The notes beneath the pieces were generated by a model. It saw only the letters and a program-made list of their open reading frames with translations. It did not search any database and had not been told where the DNA came from. DNA of 64,000 nt. Origin: Primula veris (taxonomy: Eukaryota; Streptophyta; Magnoliopsida; Ericales; Primulaceae). The stretch spans positions 12,164,566 to 12,228,565 of the forward strand of contig OY821743.1 in assembly GCA_963682055.1 (NCBI GenBank), given 5' to 3'. Positions 1 to 12,900 of this stretch are shown here, in pieces. The stretch's first letter is position 1. Every line of letters starts with the position of its first letter. A program made the position numbers and the translations under genes.

Positions 1-199
1 TCATTTTTTTTTAACGATAGGTCATCAATTGTGACAAATTTTGTAGATTAGTATCTCAATTGTTAAAATTGGTATTACAATAACTAATTCGTTAAACACT
101 GATAGTATTGTATACTAAACGTATTTGTTCCCCTAAAAAAAGTATGCATGCATGCCATAAATGAAAATGACACTTAAAATGTACCCATGTATAATGTAC

Positions 200-2089
200 C
201 TGTGATGTAGCGCCAGCATGGTGAGAAGAAGTAGACACGGGACGAATAGTAGAAGAGTCCACTGCACCCTTAGGCAAAGTAACAGCCGGATTACTGCTAA
301 TAAATGGCATCCCTCCGTCGCTTTCTGGTGTAGGTGATGAACTGAGCGGTGACAGAGGCGCAGAGACTGGTGAGAAGGTTTCACGTGGGTGGAATGGCCA
401 TGGGAAGGATGGAGTTGAGGGTACAATACCACCAGGTGTTGGTGCTGGAGCTGTCACTGGAGTGGGTTCAGGTGAAAGCGGGGTTAGAGTTACTTTGATT
501 TTGAGTTTGTGACCTTCAAGGCAGAGTTGGGCCGAGTCGTTGTTGAATGAGAAGTAGAAGAGACCGGGCCTTGATGGATGCCACTACACACCAATTTACA
601 TGAAACATGATTGTTAGGAATTTGTTTCAGCCTAAAACAGAAAATTTATGACGTTGTTCTAGTAGACATGAACAGAAACTTGTTCGAGAGATAATTGATA
701 ATTAAAAACTAGTGCATTTTTTGGCGTTATATCACATACAGTCATGCCAGAATCGAGGTGAAAGACTTTTTTTAGAAAAAACGGAACAAACTGAAACATA
801 ATCTAAACACAACTGGAGTTGTTTTTATAGGTTGGTTCAGATAAATTGAAGTGATTTAAATACAAACACCAGGGGAATTTTGATGCTACATGAACATAAA
901 CTTTTTTCTGTTAGGTCTGTCATCAGAAGAAAGGCATCTCATCTGCACCATCAATTCTGTTCAGTGAACTATTTTGTACAACATTGTACTAGACGTATAT
1001 GTTATAATTTGAATGATAGATTCAGTATGTACTACTACTGTATCATGCTTAGTATTCTAATTTTATTTTTAAAGTAACAGGCCTAGTTCTTTTATTGCAT
1101 AAAGGAAGAAGTGTATACAGTATTTATGGGGCCAATTAGCCCCCATAATAGCTTAGTATTCTCTACCAGTTTGTATCGTCGAAAAATATTTGAAAGAAAA
1201 CCAAATTTTGTTCAAGAAAATGATAATTATTAGGTTTGAGAGTGGCCAATCACATACTTTAATTTGTATTTTGTTTACGAGCACGAGGCAAGATGTTATT
1301 TTGCGAGATCACTTATGATTAAACAAAAACAAGTTATTTTTTGAAATGTCCAGAGATACAATATTGAAGGGAGTTAAATGAGCTCATTTTGGTTGCATTT
1401 CTTCTAATCATTTTGGTGGATGTGAAAAATTGTACTTTACCCCCATCTACACTTCTAATTACTATATCTACCTTTGGTTGAAACTACACTAATTTTCTTA
1501 GTAGTATAATTGTTAGTACTAGTGAAAAGTTATTAATAGTAGTGGAACATTGATGAAAGTACTGTTAAATGTTTAAAAAGCAATTTCAATCAGCTTACTG
1601 AAATATAAACATGTATATGCTTGAAAGTATAGAAAAGAAGTAAAAGGTATCTTGTTTTAGCAAAAGACACCTTTTTCTTACTAGTTTACTTTAATTAAAA
1701 AAGTAGAAAAAGGTAATTCTTTTGCTTCACCAAACAGTACCAGATACTTACTGTAAAGGAGATCGAATCGGGTTTGGTAAGTAATGCAGCTTCAGTAAAG
1801 TTGCATAGTTGAAAAGCTCTTTCGTTACGGAATATGTAGAGCTTGTAGTTATACCTGTGCTTAAAAACTGGAAAAAATAGAAAAGGAAAATTATTAATAC
1901 TATGAAGAAATCAGTGTAGTGAACATAAAAAAGTAGAAAATATTTACTGATAGTGTCTCCAGCAATAACACTTGGGTCTTTCCACTCTGAAACTCCATCT
2001 ACTAATATTGTTTTTGAAGACTTGGAAATTTGGACAAAGAGAATTAGGAAATGGATTAAGAGCAATGCACACTTGAATGATGTTTCCAT
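200..2089 (-). CDS. Early-nodulin-like phytocyanin (cupredoxin fold), partial, 3' end outside the window
   Basis: Three exons on the minus strand join in phase: 2089-1948 (signal peptide and first strands), 1867-1752, and 584-200. All have GT-AG borders. Exon 1 starts with a hydrophobic signal peptide of about 25 residues, followed by the ILVDGVSEW and GDTI motifs found at the start of mature phytocyanin domains. Exon 2 gives the KLYIF strand and the first disulfide cysteine (LCNF). Exon 3 gives FYFSF, the second cysteine (QLCLEGHKL) and a long Pro/Ser/Thr-rich tail. The usual copper-binding histidines are not in place, as in ENODL proteins, so copper is probably not bound. Exon 3 ends in phase 1 at a good donor (CAG/GTACAT), so a terminal exon, in this family often a GPI-anchor signal, should lie left of base 1. 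Reading through the donor gives a stop at 92 with no anchor-like segment. The likely site of action is the extracellular face of the plasma membrane. The closest relatives I recall are ENODL21-type proteins. The family call is firm and the exact orthology is not. Confidence 0.82.
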
Positions 2090-2472
2090 TGAAATTACAC
2101 TTGTGTTTCTTTTGAGTAAGAGAGAGGACTGTTGAGAGGTATGATAAAACTTTAGTGCATTGTGGCTTTTTATGTAGGAAAGCTATGCATGAGAAATATT
2201 TCTATGACTTTATAAAAAAAAAATTAATAATAATTAAGCCCCACTTTTGAGTCCCCCGTGTAATCAGTAATCACTATGTAATGATATTGCACATACCAAG
2301 TAGTATACAATGATATATGGTCATAAGCAATCCAACACCCCCCTCATATCCAGAAAAAAAAACTGGTCTTCTATCATATATCCAAAAAAAAATTATATCG
2401 ATTTTAGTATTTCGAACACCCTTTATAATTAAAAAAAAAATGTTTAGTTCCGTCATTGCATGTAGTGATTAA

Positions 2473-3180
2473 TAAGGATGGAGTTATACCGTGGTATTTT
2501 TAGTCATTGCCATTACCGATTACCATTACCGTACCGTATTTAGTGATATGAGAAAATTTCATTACCATTAGCGTACTATACATTCGGTATATGGTACCAT
2601 TACCGTAGTGTAAGTCGGTATGGTAATAGTATGGTACGATACAAAATTACCAACTTAAAAAAAATATCGAAATAAACAAATGTTTCGTCACATGTAACGT
2701 AATTGAAAACATTAATGAACAATTAAATTAAATTAAATTACAAAAAAATACTCACAATTGTTTCAACCAAACTTTGGTCTTAATTTAAGTTTTTTTTTCA
2801 TGGAAAAGCTTAAAACTAGATTGTTTAGGCTAAAATATCCATTATTTATCTTTGTTGGAAGATAAACCTTTGAAAAGTTGATCAATTCAGACACACATAA
2901 CTAATAAGTATATAAGTTTGAAAAGATAAGCTAAATTGGCTTAAATTTTATTTCCTAATAAAAAAATATATTTAATGTTTATTAATTGGAATAAGTGGTA
3001 ATAGTACAATAATAGTACAATATCATGGTACTTTAAAAACGAGTATAATTACCATACCATTATATTAACCGATACGGTATTATCGTATCACGTGGTACTA
3101 GCAGTAATGGTATAAGATAGTAATGATACGAGCAGTAATGGTAATTGATTGGTACAATACGGTATAAAAATACAGTCTTA
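2473..3180. repeat. Degenerate inverted-repeat element rich in ACCGTA/TACGGT motifs
   Basis: The left part is packed with TACCRTTACCGTA-type motifs and the right part with their complements. The outer edges also match in inverted orientation: TAATAAGGATGGAGTTATACCG on the left resembles the reverse complement of the right edge, TAATTAAGACTGTATT followed by ATACCG. The middle is AT-rich and contains no reading frame. This is the layout of a non-autonomous DNA transposon of about 0.7 kb. I find no convincing target-site duplication, so the superfamily is not assigned. Confidence 0.4.
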
Positions 3181-3459
3181 ATTATTACAGTTATATAAAA
3201 TTCGAGCTAGGACTCCATATTATGGAATGTTAATGTATTTTTTAAGAGTGGTGATCCTTTCTAAGGGATTTTTTTTTTTACTTTTTTACAGTTAATCATT
3301 CTTTAACTCATTTGGAAATGCAACATATGTGAAAAATCTCCAAACTACATGACTAATGCTTCCACATATAAGAAGCATTTTTAGTAGACACTTGTTGTAT
3401 TTGTCAATTATATTACTCGATGAACATACTTAAATTTGAAGAAGAGATTCAACTAGTTA

Positions 3460-3789
3460 GTAAGAGTAATTATCACATATCATATAAATAATAATCGGGT
3501 ATATGGTTTATAAATAAATATACATCATTATTATTACGAGGCATTTTAATTGTAAAAAAATATGATTATAATATGTTATCAGAACGGGCATAGCGATATT
3601 GTCATCACCTCTACCCATTTAATATGTCCGCTCGTATGACTCTTGAAATGTCGGGCCACGAGCGATGAGATGTTAGAGTAATTATCTGATATCGTCTAAA
3701 TAATAATCGAGGTTATAATTTATAAATACATATCAATTATTATTATTACAATACATTTTAATGATAAATTAATATGTATTATAATATAC
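3460..3789 (+). mobile_element. TRIM-like terminal-repeat retrotransposon in miniature, degraded
   Basis: Two direct repeats of about 115 bp (3460-3574 and 3671-3789) are roughly 80 percent alike. They share AGAGTAATTATC, TAAATAATAATCG, TTTATAAATA, ATTATTATTAC and CATTTTAAT in the same order. Directly after the first repeat is GTTATCAGAACGGG, close to the TGGTATCAGAGC primer-binding site complementary to initiator tRNA-Met. The second repeat begins TGTTAGAG and is preceded by a purine-richer stretch. The interior is only about 95 bp and cannot code for protein. This matches the definition of a TRIM. No target duplication is evident and the first repeat has lost its TG start. Confidence 0.55.
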
Positions 3790-6700
3790 TTTTAACTATG
3801 TCTATGAAAGACAGAGAGACTGAGTGCCAGTGATATAGGAGTTTATGTACGTGTAACGTCTATAAGTAAATTATTTTCTTTTTTGCTGTAAAAGGTTAAA
3901 TGATTAAGTTTTCAGAGAACATTTTTGAGATGAAAAAGGGAAAGTGATTAGTGATGATGGGCCATATTATTGTAAAATGATTATATTTGTGATTCTCGAA
4001 TCTGCAAAGCTTCAACATTGTGTCCCTCAATCTTGTTTTTATTATTATGAAGCTAGTTTTTGGGAAACCAATTTATGTCTTTTTATGCGGCTTTATATTC
4101 TTTTTGGTATTAACAATAATTAATTTATGTAGGTCTTAACTTTAGCCAGGGTTACAGATTCTTTCCTGTTCTCTTGCTCTGTAAGGAATAAAATCTCTGA
4201 ATAAGGTTTTAGATATATATTACACACACATATTAAAATCCAAGGTACCATGCACTGTGCCAGATATAGCAGAGAAACTCTGCAAACGAGCTTATGCATG
4301 CTGAAGGCAAGGTTTTAAATTACAAAGAATTATATCCTTATTAACATTAGTATATTACCTTAAATATTTCAGAAATTTGTCGTGATCAGTATCCTATATC
4401 ATAATGAATTGGTGTAAGTGAGATTTAATAGATAAGGATGTGATAATTTAATTAGCTACATTGTTGCGCAACCACCGTTAATAAAACTAGTAATAAAATT
4501 GATATATTTAGAGGCTGAGATCTTCAAAATGTTGCTAAGAATATCTAAGGAGGACAAAATTAGTAATAAAATTGATATATTTAGAGGCAGTTCAAGGTGA
4601 GAATATTACGTGTTTCTTAATATGGAAACCTAATCTACTTGTTTCACTAACTAATTTGTTTTTTCTTTGTCACCACAAAACTAAAAGTTAAACGGATGAG
4701 CTACTGAAATTCCCATTCTCATTGTTACATTTTTCTTTCAAGATGTGGTCGTACTTGTCTTCTCCTGGAAATATTCAGCCGAACAATGTCAAAAACTGTC
4801 TTACTAGCTCAACATTTTTCCCCTTCCAAAATTTGGTCATATGGTGTGTTTCGATGCGCCTTCAACCTTTTGTTTATGTTTACACGTTGTTTTTGCAGTG
4901 AGTTGGTCAAGCACAAACCGAAACTTTTTTGTGCTATGATAAAAAAATATTACTAAACCTTTTAATTCATATAAAAATATTAGCAAGCACAGATTTCTCT
5001 TACAGTTATGAGCAGATGAAGTTATTGATTAGATCACAGTATAATGTTGTTAAGTTTTTTCTTTGACTAAATTATATGGTAATCAAGGACTATAAATTCT
5101 TTGTAATTAATTTATTACAAGTAATTTCTAGTTTTCTATCACGGTATGTTGCTCAATTGTTCCAAACTTCCAAAATTGATTCTCATAATTACTAATTTGA
5201 CCCTAAATGAAGAAAATCAATGAGTAAAAAATGAATAAGCATGGGTCTAATAAAACTCAAATTAGAACAAGACCAGATAAAGAGTGGTCCAAACCAAACA
5301 GTACAGTAGCTAAAAGCCACGACCTGCAAATGTAACCTTTTGATGGTGTAAAAAACCCAAAAATGCACCAAAAGACTACAAAGTTAACAAAGACAAATTA
5401 GTATACGACAAAAGTCATAACACTGATAAAGTACAAAGGTCCAAACACAAAAGGAACTGGAGAGTGAGTCAATGTAGAAACGCCGTTTATTTTGCCATCA
5501 AACTCTACAAGTTTGAATTGTAAAGTACTTGGGACTTATTAAAAGAAGATGATACGAAAATCGACATGTCTAAAATGACTCGACTAAAGAAAACCATCAT
5601 TATATAGGCTTTATGATTAGCATCATGTAGTTTGACAAATTAACCTATACTCGATTTCCTCATGTTTTCAGCTTACATAGTTTTTTTTAATGACCTGTCT
5701 TTGAGTTAATGAAGTAGTTAAATTTTTGTTAAATTATATCCGACGAACAGAATATCATGAACAAAAACGCCGAATATCTTTAAAACTAATTTTCTTCATG
5801 TTTCGAATAACGTATTTAATTGATGCTTTTAGTTTCGAGTCTTTTGACAAGCTTATTTCAAATTTTGAAGTTGTAGTTCATGTTTGGCTAAATCGGAAAC
5901 ATATCTCATGCATGGTGAAATCGTCTATGTTAACATTATCTTAAAACTATGTGGTATTAGTCTATTGCATAGAAAATATATTGAGAGAGGAGGGAAATTC
6001 ATAACATGACCTTTTTGTTATCAAACATTACCAAATTGGGTCATAGAGAGACATGCACCGACATTAATTCGAAAATTAATTTTCAAGTGATGTTTATTAA
6101 TTAAGTATAAATGAATCTTTGAGCAGAAGATATCGTATTAGCTAGCTTCTAGCTTATTGACCCCTAGATTTAAATGACCCATTGGACCAAATTGCTGCAG
6201 CCTGCATGTCATCAAATTTTCTAGATAAAATGAAGTACATAAGTTATGAGAAAACCGTGCCATAGAAAGGACTGTTAGTTGTCTTAACCTATAGTGTGGG
6301 CAATGACTTGTTGAACTTGAAGTACAACTCCTCACTTTGGTGGATGCAATCAGTTGGCAAAATGTGATAACAAACTAATGTTTGGGATTAATGTTTTAAA
6401 AAGGCAGAAGGTGGATTATATGCATAAATAGGTTGTAATCCCATTTTATCTGCTTAATCGCCATCTAATTTCGTCTAATCTGCTAGACTTTTTGGCCCTG
6501 TATACCCAATGACCGAGCCAGAAATTACAAATGCGAGAGACCGATATTTTATATGAACTTTTTCATACCCTATTTGAGTTATTTTTCCGTAAATAGGGGA
6601 GACTGTCTCCACCTAATTAATTAATTGCGCATACCGTTCAGGTTAAAATTTTAAAAAAGTATTTGAGATATAGATGAAAAAAAATCAGTTTCAACTTCAA

Positions 6701-8856
6701 CATTTCAATCTTTAAATGATTGATTGAACTGTTTTTGAAGTGAAAGTCACTCTTCATCAATTATTTGTCCATCTTAAGTTGAGATGTTAATGGTTCTGAC
6801 TATCTTTAAAAAAAAATACAAAGTATTTCAATATTGTAAATTAAATAATTGGCAAAATCAAATTGTATTTTATTTCATAATGCATAAATGAACCTTTTTT
6901 TTTTCACCCGTTGTGGAGAGACGATACATCTGATCCTCGAAAATTAAGTTAACACGGTTCAGATTAGAAAGATGTTATTTTTTTTATAAAAAATTAAATA
7001 GGTTTAAACTTATATTAAATAAAAAAAATTCATGATATAGATGTGGCCCCATCCTGCCGGAGAAAGTCGAAATACGATAAACTACTCATGCAAATGAGTT
7101 AGAAAGGCGAAAAACAGTAAAACGAGGAGATAAAAACCAAATGATTTAAGGGTCAATACCCAAAACATACAATTAACCATAACATATAACATTTTAAAGT
7201 TTCTTCCCAAAATATACAAATATACAGTTGCACTGTTTGCTACATTTATACTATACTTCTTATCACTCCAAGTGCTATAATGCCTCTTATCTCTCAATGA
7301 CCAGAGAGTGATCTAGATTCTAGAGCACAAATTGAAGAGAAAATATAGCCATAAAAATAGTAGATTCAGTGGCCATAGACCATACTAAAAAACCTCAAAA
7401 ATTACTACCAACTACAAAATTCAACAAATTACAAAGTCCTTTAAGGGATTTAGCACTTCAAAAACATGTACTTATTACAAAAGATTATTAGCAAGCTTCT
7501 ATTTTGATCCTCTTGAAACTTCAAACAGGTATCAATTATCTTTATTTTACATGCCACCTTTCATACCTAAAATCTGAGAACTTAACCAATTAGTAATCAC
7601 AAAGAACAGGATAAAATTATACATGTAGGTTTTTTTTTAAGTAGGGCTGCTATCATTTGTTTTTAATGGATAAAATGGATCGGATTCAAATGTTTAGATT
7701 GGATTGATCAACGCTACATTTCCGATTGCTTAGGTTCGTATTAACATAACTGAAAACTAAACAAAACTATTAAAAACGGATTTGAAATTTTTAAATAAAA
7801 AAAACAAACCATTTAGATCCAAACATTAAACCCAAACTGAAAAGAATTATTGTTTTATCTTTATTTTTTGCCTTTCTCGTGGTACACGTGATGTGTGACA
7901 AAATTCCCACAGTTCTACTAATATTCTATTTGATCTCCAATTTTAGTTAAAATCCAAACAAGCCTTTATTTTGGAATTATCACAGATTTAGTTTATCAAA
8001 TTATAACTTAATTGCCTGTCCCTTATTTTATTTCTATTTTCAAAGACTTTTTGCTCTTGACAACAAAATAATAGAGATATACTTAGGTCGCTAAACAAAT
8101 TTTAGGAAAAATCTCCGTATGCTCCATTTCTAAAACTTAAGTGTCCAGCCTTACATATTTTTTTTATCATTTTTTGGTCGTGTTTTGTAAATAAGAAATG
8201 AAATGAGTAAAATATTAGAATAATCATTTGCATCACCAAGGTTGACTGACCACTCACGCCCGCAAAGCAAAGCAGGTTAATTCCGGAGAGAGTATTATTA
8301 ATTATAAAAAAAAGATAAAAATCCAATTTATTTATTATTGGAGAAGGTATTATTGCAATTGCAATCACTTGGCAACTAACACATTTTTTGCAAGATATTT
8401 AATTATGACATCATTCACTATTACAAAACAGACAAAACATATATACATACAACGTTTATATGTTTCCACAGCTAAACAAATAAAAAAAAGGTTGTTTTCG
8501 AAATCTAAGATTTTTATTTTTCTGCTTATTAAGTTCTCAACCACCTTCTACCTCTACCAGGTTATTTTCATATACCATTTTTTTTATTAAACTAAATTTA
8601 ATATTATATATGTGGTTGATGTTTGACCTTATATAACGTTACACAAGTAGTATTTCTTATTTATCTAATATTCACTGTAGATTCAGTCTCGTGTAAAGCA
8701 TGTAGTCTTCTTTTCTTGTTGTTTAGCCTTCATTTTTGTTGGGTTTGTTTGTTTACATATTTTAAGCTTAGTATTTAGTTACATTTTGGACTTTGTCATC
8801 TTAAAAGCTGGGTTGTTTTGGTTTCCGAGAAAAAGCTAGGAGTTTTGAGTTAATAC

Positions 8857-9008
8857 CAGTGTTTTAAAAAAGTGAAATCTTAGCTAAAATGTTCTTGTGA
8901 GAGATATGTTAAAAGCGTAAAAAGCGTAAGCTTTTAGCGGCCTAAAAAGCGGAAAAACGAGCTTTTTTAAGTTTTTTTTTAGCTTTGAATCGCGTTTTTA
9001 AAATAGTG
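8857..9008. mobile_element. 152-bp hAT-type MITE (CAGTGTTTTAAA family)
   Basis: The left end reads CAGTGTTTTAAAAA and the right end is the imperfect complement (TTTTTAAAATAGTG). Flanking 8-mers are GTTAATAC on the left and GTTAAAAC on the right, a 7 of 8 match as expected for a hAT target duplication. The interior has GCG-rich palindromic bits (AAAAGCG, CTTTTAGCGGCC). It belongs to the same end-type family as the two units at 38588-40743. It lies about 0.9 kb upstream of the UGT80 start codon. Confidence 0.6.
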
Positions 9009-9919
9009 GTTAAAACAGTGGGGAAAGTTAATGTTTCGTACTTAATTATCAAAACCCGAATTTTTGTTTTTTGAATAAAAATTGTCATTGAGCATCGCCG
9101 AGACAAACAAATTGAAAAATCAGGCAGTGTCATTGAGCATCTGTGTTTTTATAATCAAGTCTCGAAGTTTGTACTGAATGATCATTTTTTTCTTTGAAAT
9201 AATCAATCTTTTTTTAGCTTCCTCAAATTAGCTTAAGCTTATATGCTGTCTAATTTTTATTTTAAGATTCCAAACAAGCCCTTGGTCTCACCTAGCCTTC
9301 ATCTTTGACTAGTTGGTGGTTCCCTTTGTTTGGTTAGTACATAACTTATAAATTTAAAGTTTTACTTGACACTCTGGTTTGATTCATTAATTTGTTCAGT
9401 TATTTTACTTACTAGTTTTGTTTGGCTACTTAACTACCATTTGCTTTGTTTTCTACTCAATTTGGCATCTAATTCTTGTTATTTTCATGAAACTTTATTT
9501 TAAGTTTTGCTTTCATGAATTGGAATCTGAGTACTGCTTTGCTAGGGTAGGTAGTTGGTTTCTAACTTCTCTCCTATTATATTGTTTCTAGGGTTTGATT
9601 TTCGGGGAACTTTCGAATTCTGGAATTTGATTTTTCCTAATCGTTGCTGAATACATAAACTCGGGTTTTGAGTAATAGTAGCTTTTTTTGTGGAGTTCAT
9701 TGGCCTTTGCTGAGCTGGGGTCTGGTGGGTCTGTAAAATCACTTTTTTTCTGATAGTTTCCAGGTTTTGATTAATAATAATTTAAAGTTGGAATTGGGTT
9801 TTCCACATTGTTGTTGAATTCGAAATACGGCTACTGTGTTATCGCTTTTCCGAGGTGATGAGCTTATTGTGAGGTGTCAAAGTGGTGGGTTTCACTTGTT
9901 TTGAAGCTCATCAGAGATA

Positions 9920-12900
9920 ATGGGCTCTAACAGAAATGGACATAGTTATCATGAGGAGATAGGTACAGATTTTGGTCATATCCATGGAAGTGAACAATCT
10001 TGCTCTGGTGCCCTAAATGGATCACATGTTGGTTCTTCCGATGGAAGAAATCTAGTGGAAAATGAGAGTTTGGATGATACATCAGAAAGTAATTTGGCTA
10101 CAAAATCTTACTATGAGAGGGCTAGGGCTATATCATTGCAACAATCACCGGTTTCCGAGATTTTTCAGCAAAAGGATTCGAGCTTTAGTTATCCGCGGAG
10201 AAGGAGAGGTTTGTGACACTTGGACTCTCTCTCTCTTTCTCTTTCCTGTATTTTTTTTCCAATTTCGACGATTGGGATGATATTTAGTTCAAATTTTTGA
10301 GTATATGAATAAAAATACCATCCTTGTAAAAGCCTGATATGCTGCTTCTACAAACAAGATATGTTTGTCATAAGATAGCTAATCACCCTCGTACCTGGCT
10401 TGAACTACGGTTAGTATCATGTTGTTGACTTGCCATGATATTATCTTTAATAATCCTATCCACTTGAAGACTTCTTTGTTCAGTACTTAAGTTCTTGGAG
10501 TAAAAAGGTTATAATTTGTCAAATACTTGTAGCGATAACGTCACCATTGTGGTTTGCCGTACGAATTTTCGTGGTACTTAAGCCATTACGTGGTTGTTAA
10601 AATCAATCACCACGAATGCCCTGATACATTACTTATTATCTTTTTCCAGGCTTGGACCATTGTATCACTGCACCACCGGGGGTTCGAAGAAATCTATTTT
10701 TGGAAAATGATGCGGCAGAATTTTCTAGATCCATGACAGAGAAGTGGGAGAGTCCAGGGCATGGTCTGAAGCTGGATAGGTTTTCAGAGATTGAGAAGGT
10801 GAATAATGAACATTGTGCTTATTTGTTAATAGGGGTATTATTGTGTCTAAAATAGAAACCAACTTATACACAATTTTTGATTTTGTAAGCCAACCTACCA
10901 TTTTTTTTTTAATCAGTGCACTTAACTATAGGTCTATAGGTAATTTTCTCCTTATGCACTTCCATTAACTTCAGTGAGAAAACGTTACTTCAACCATAGT
11001 TGGCTGAATATCAGGTTTGTACGTTTGCCTATTTGTTTGTTTTCATCTTTTTTTCCGGAAGAGTACAAAGAGATAAGATCCTACAGGTTAGTTAACTAAC
11101 TAAGAAACATGTTAGGTTGTTTTACAAAATCGAAGGGTGTTTAAAGTTTGGTGTACGAACCAGTACATGTTTCCTAGATGTTCCCCCAAGACTGCCACAT
11201 TATATCTCTTGACTTTTTGTAGAAGCTGATTATTATTCTTTTTTTGGAATTGTTGTTGCAGAGAAATTTAATTGCAGACTTAGTTAGGATTCAAAATGAC
11301 GGGACTGTGGAGGTGGATTTAACTAAGAATGAACCTGCAGCTTCAGAATTGTTTGAGTTTCAGTCTCTTGAGGGTTCGTTTTGTGGTACTGATTCCACTG
11401 CTAGTAAAATGAATATATCGGTTCCGAAACTGAAAATTACCATGCTTGTAGTTGGAACAAGAGGAGATGTTCAGCCTTTTCTAGCTATTGCAAAGAGGCT
11501 TCAGGCATGTGTGGAAAATTTAACTATTTAATATATATCTATGCTTATATATAATCTGTGCCGTGCTAATCAAAGGTGTGTAAACTAATGTATTGTCATC
11601 AGAATTTAGTTTTGTACACAAACCTACAAAACTTAGCAACTAGTACAGTAATGTTACATTTCTTGACGATTTATCTCAGTTAGTGTACAAAACAGAAAAG
11701 GAAATAATGGGTTGGGTACGCTGATTTTTCAACTTGAAAGACTACACTGGTTTTTTGTTCTTCTGTTACTAGTATTGTGTCGATATAAACCATAAAGTGC
11801 CATTCTTCATGTCTTCAGTTTTTCCGAATAATAAACTCTCTTCTACTTTTTACTGCTGGTCAGGAATTTGGGCATCATGTTAGGTTGGCGACTCATGTGA
11901 ACTTCTCCTCTTTCGTGAAATCAGCTGGTGTAGACTTTTACCCGCTGGGTGGTGATCCTCGGGTTTTGGCAGGATGTAAGATGTCCTTCTTTTGCTACTT
12001 ATGTTTTCTTTTTTCTAGTAGTATTTAACTTCATACCTATTCAATGCTTCTGCTTTCTTCTAGTATGATGAAACATCTTGTTTTGCTTACATTTCTAACC
12101 ATGCATGCACGGAAACAAAAAAGTTTCTAAAGAAATTTATCTGTTCGGATTATTGTAATAGAAGTGTAGATCTTGTTCTTTTTAGTCCGACATGATTATG
12201 CGCAGGCATTTATTACATCTAATAGCTGTTTCATATGATGGTGTTTAAAGTAAAATTATTAGCGGGTTTGACTTTTTTTCCTTGTCTTTCGACATGTTTC
12301 CGAGCTTACGGAAGTGGCAAGTTTGTAGCAAAATTTTGATCCTCGTTATTTTGTTTGCTCTAAGCTCATATAATTTATTGTAGCTTATCTGGTTAATGAA
12401 CACGATGACAATTTAACAACAGACTAAAAGAGTAAAGGCGTGATATGCATCTCTATGTTATTCAAGCACCCTAAGTTTTGTTCAAACTGGTCTTTTGTTG
12501 CCATAAAATGCACCTTTTCTTATATAGTCCCTCACTTTCTCTTATACCTCTTAAGATTCGAAGCATGTGCTACCATTTTCTGAAATATAGTCATCATGTT
12601 ATTTCATTTTATTTTAAAGTGTCTTGATTTTTTTTCCCTTTCTGCATCGCTGGTACAATATCAGATATGGCGAGAAATAAAGGGTTAATACCATCAGCAC
12701 CTGGAGAAATATCGATACAGAGAAAACAATTAAAGTCCATTATTGAATCTCTTCTTCCAGCATGCACAGAACCAGACTTAGAAACTGGTCAACCTTTTAA
12801 AGCACAGGCCATCATTGCTAATCCCCCTGCTTATGGTTAGTTGTTTCACTTTTATTTGTTATTTTCTTCATCTTCTATATTGGTGCCTGCCAACACCATG

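Larger units (their letters stand above)
2090..9919. other. Intergenic region between phytocyanin and UGT80 genes
   Basis: The two flanking genes are divergently transcribed. This AT-rich stretch holds a degenerate inverted-repeat element (2473-3180), a TRIM-like element (3460-3789) and a small hAT MITE (8857-9008), each listed separately. The short reading frames elsewhere in it (for example 5726-5944, 6138-6335, 7082-7297, 8102-8590) have low-complexity or unrecognisable translations and no supporting exon structure. The last few hundred bases before 9920 should contain the promoter and 5' leader of the glucosyltransferase gene. I see no clear TATA box there. Confidence 0.6.
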
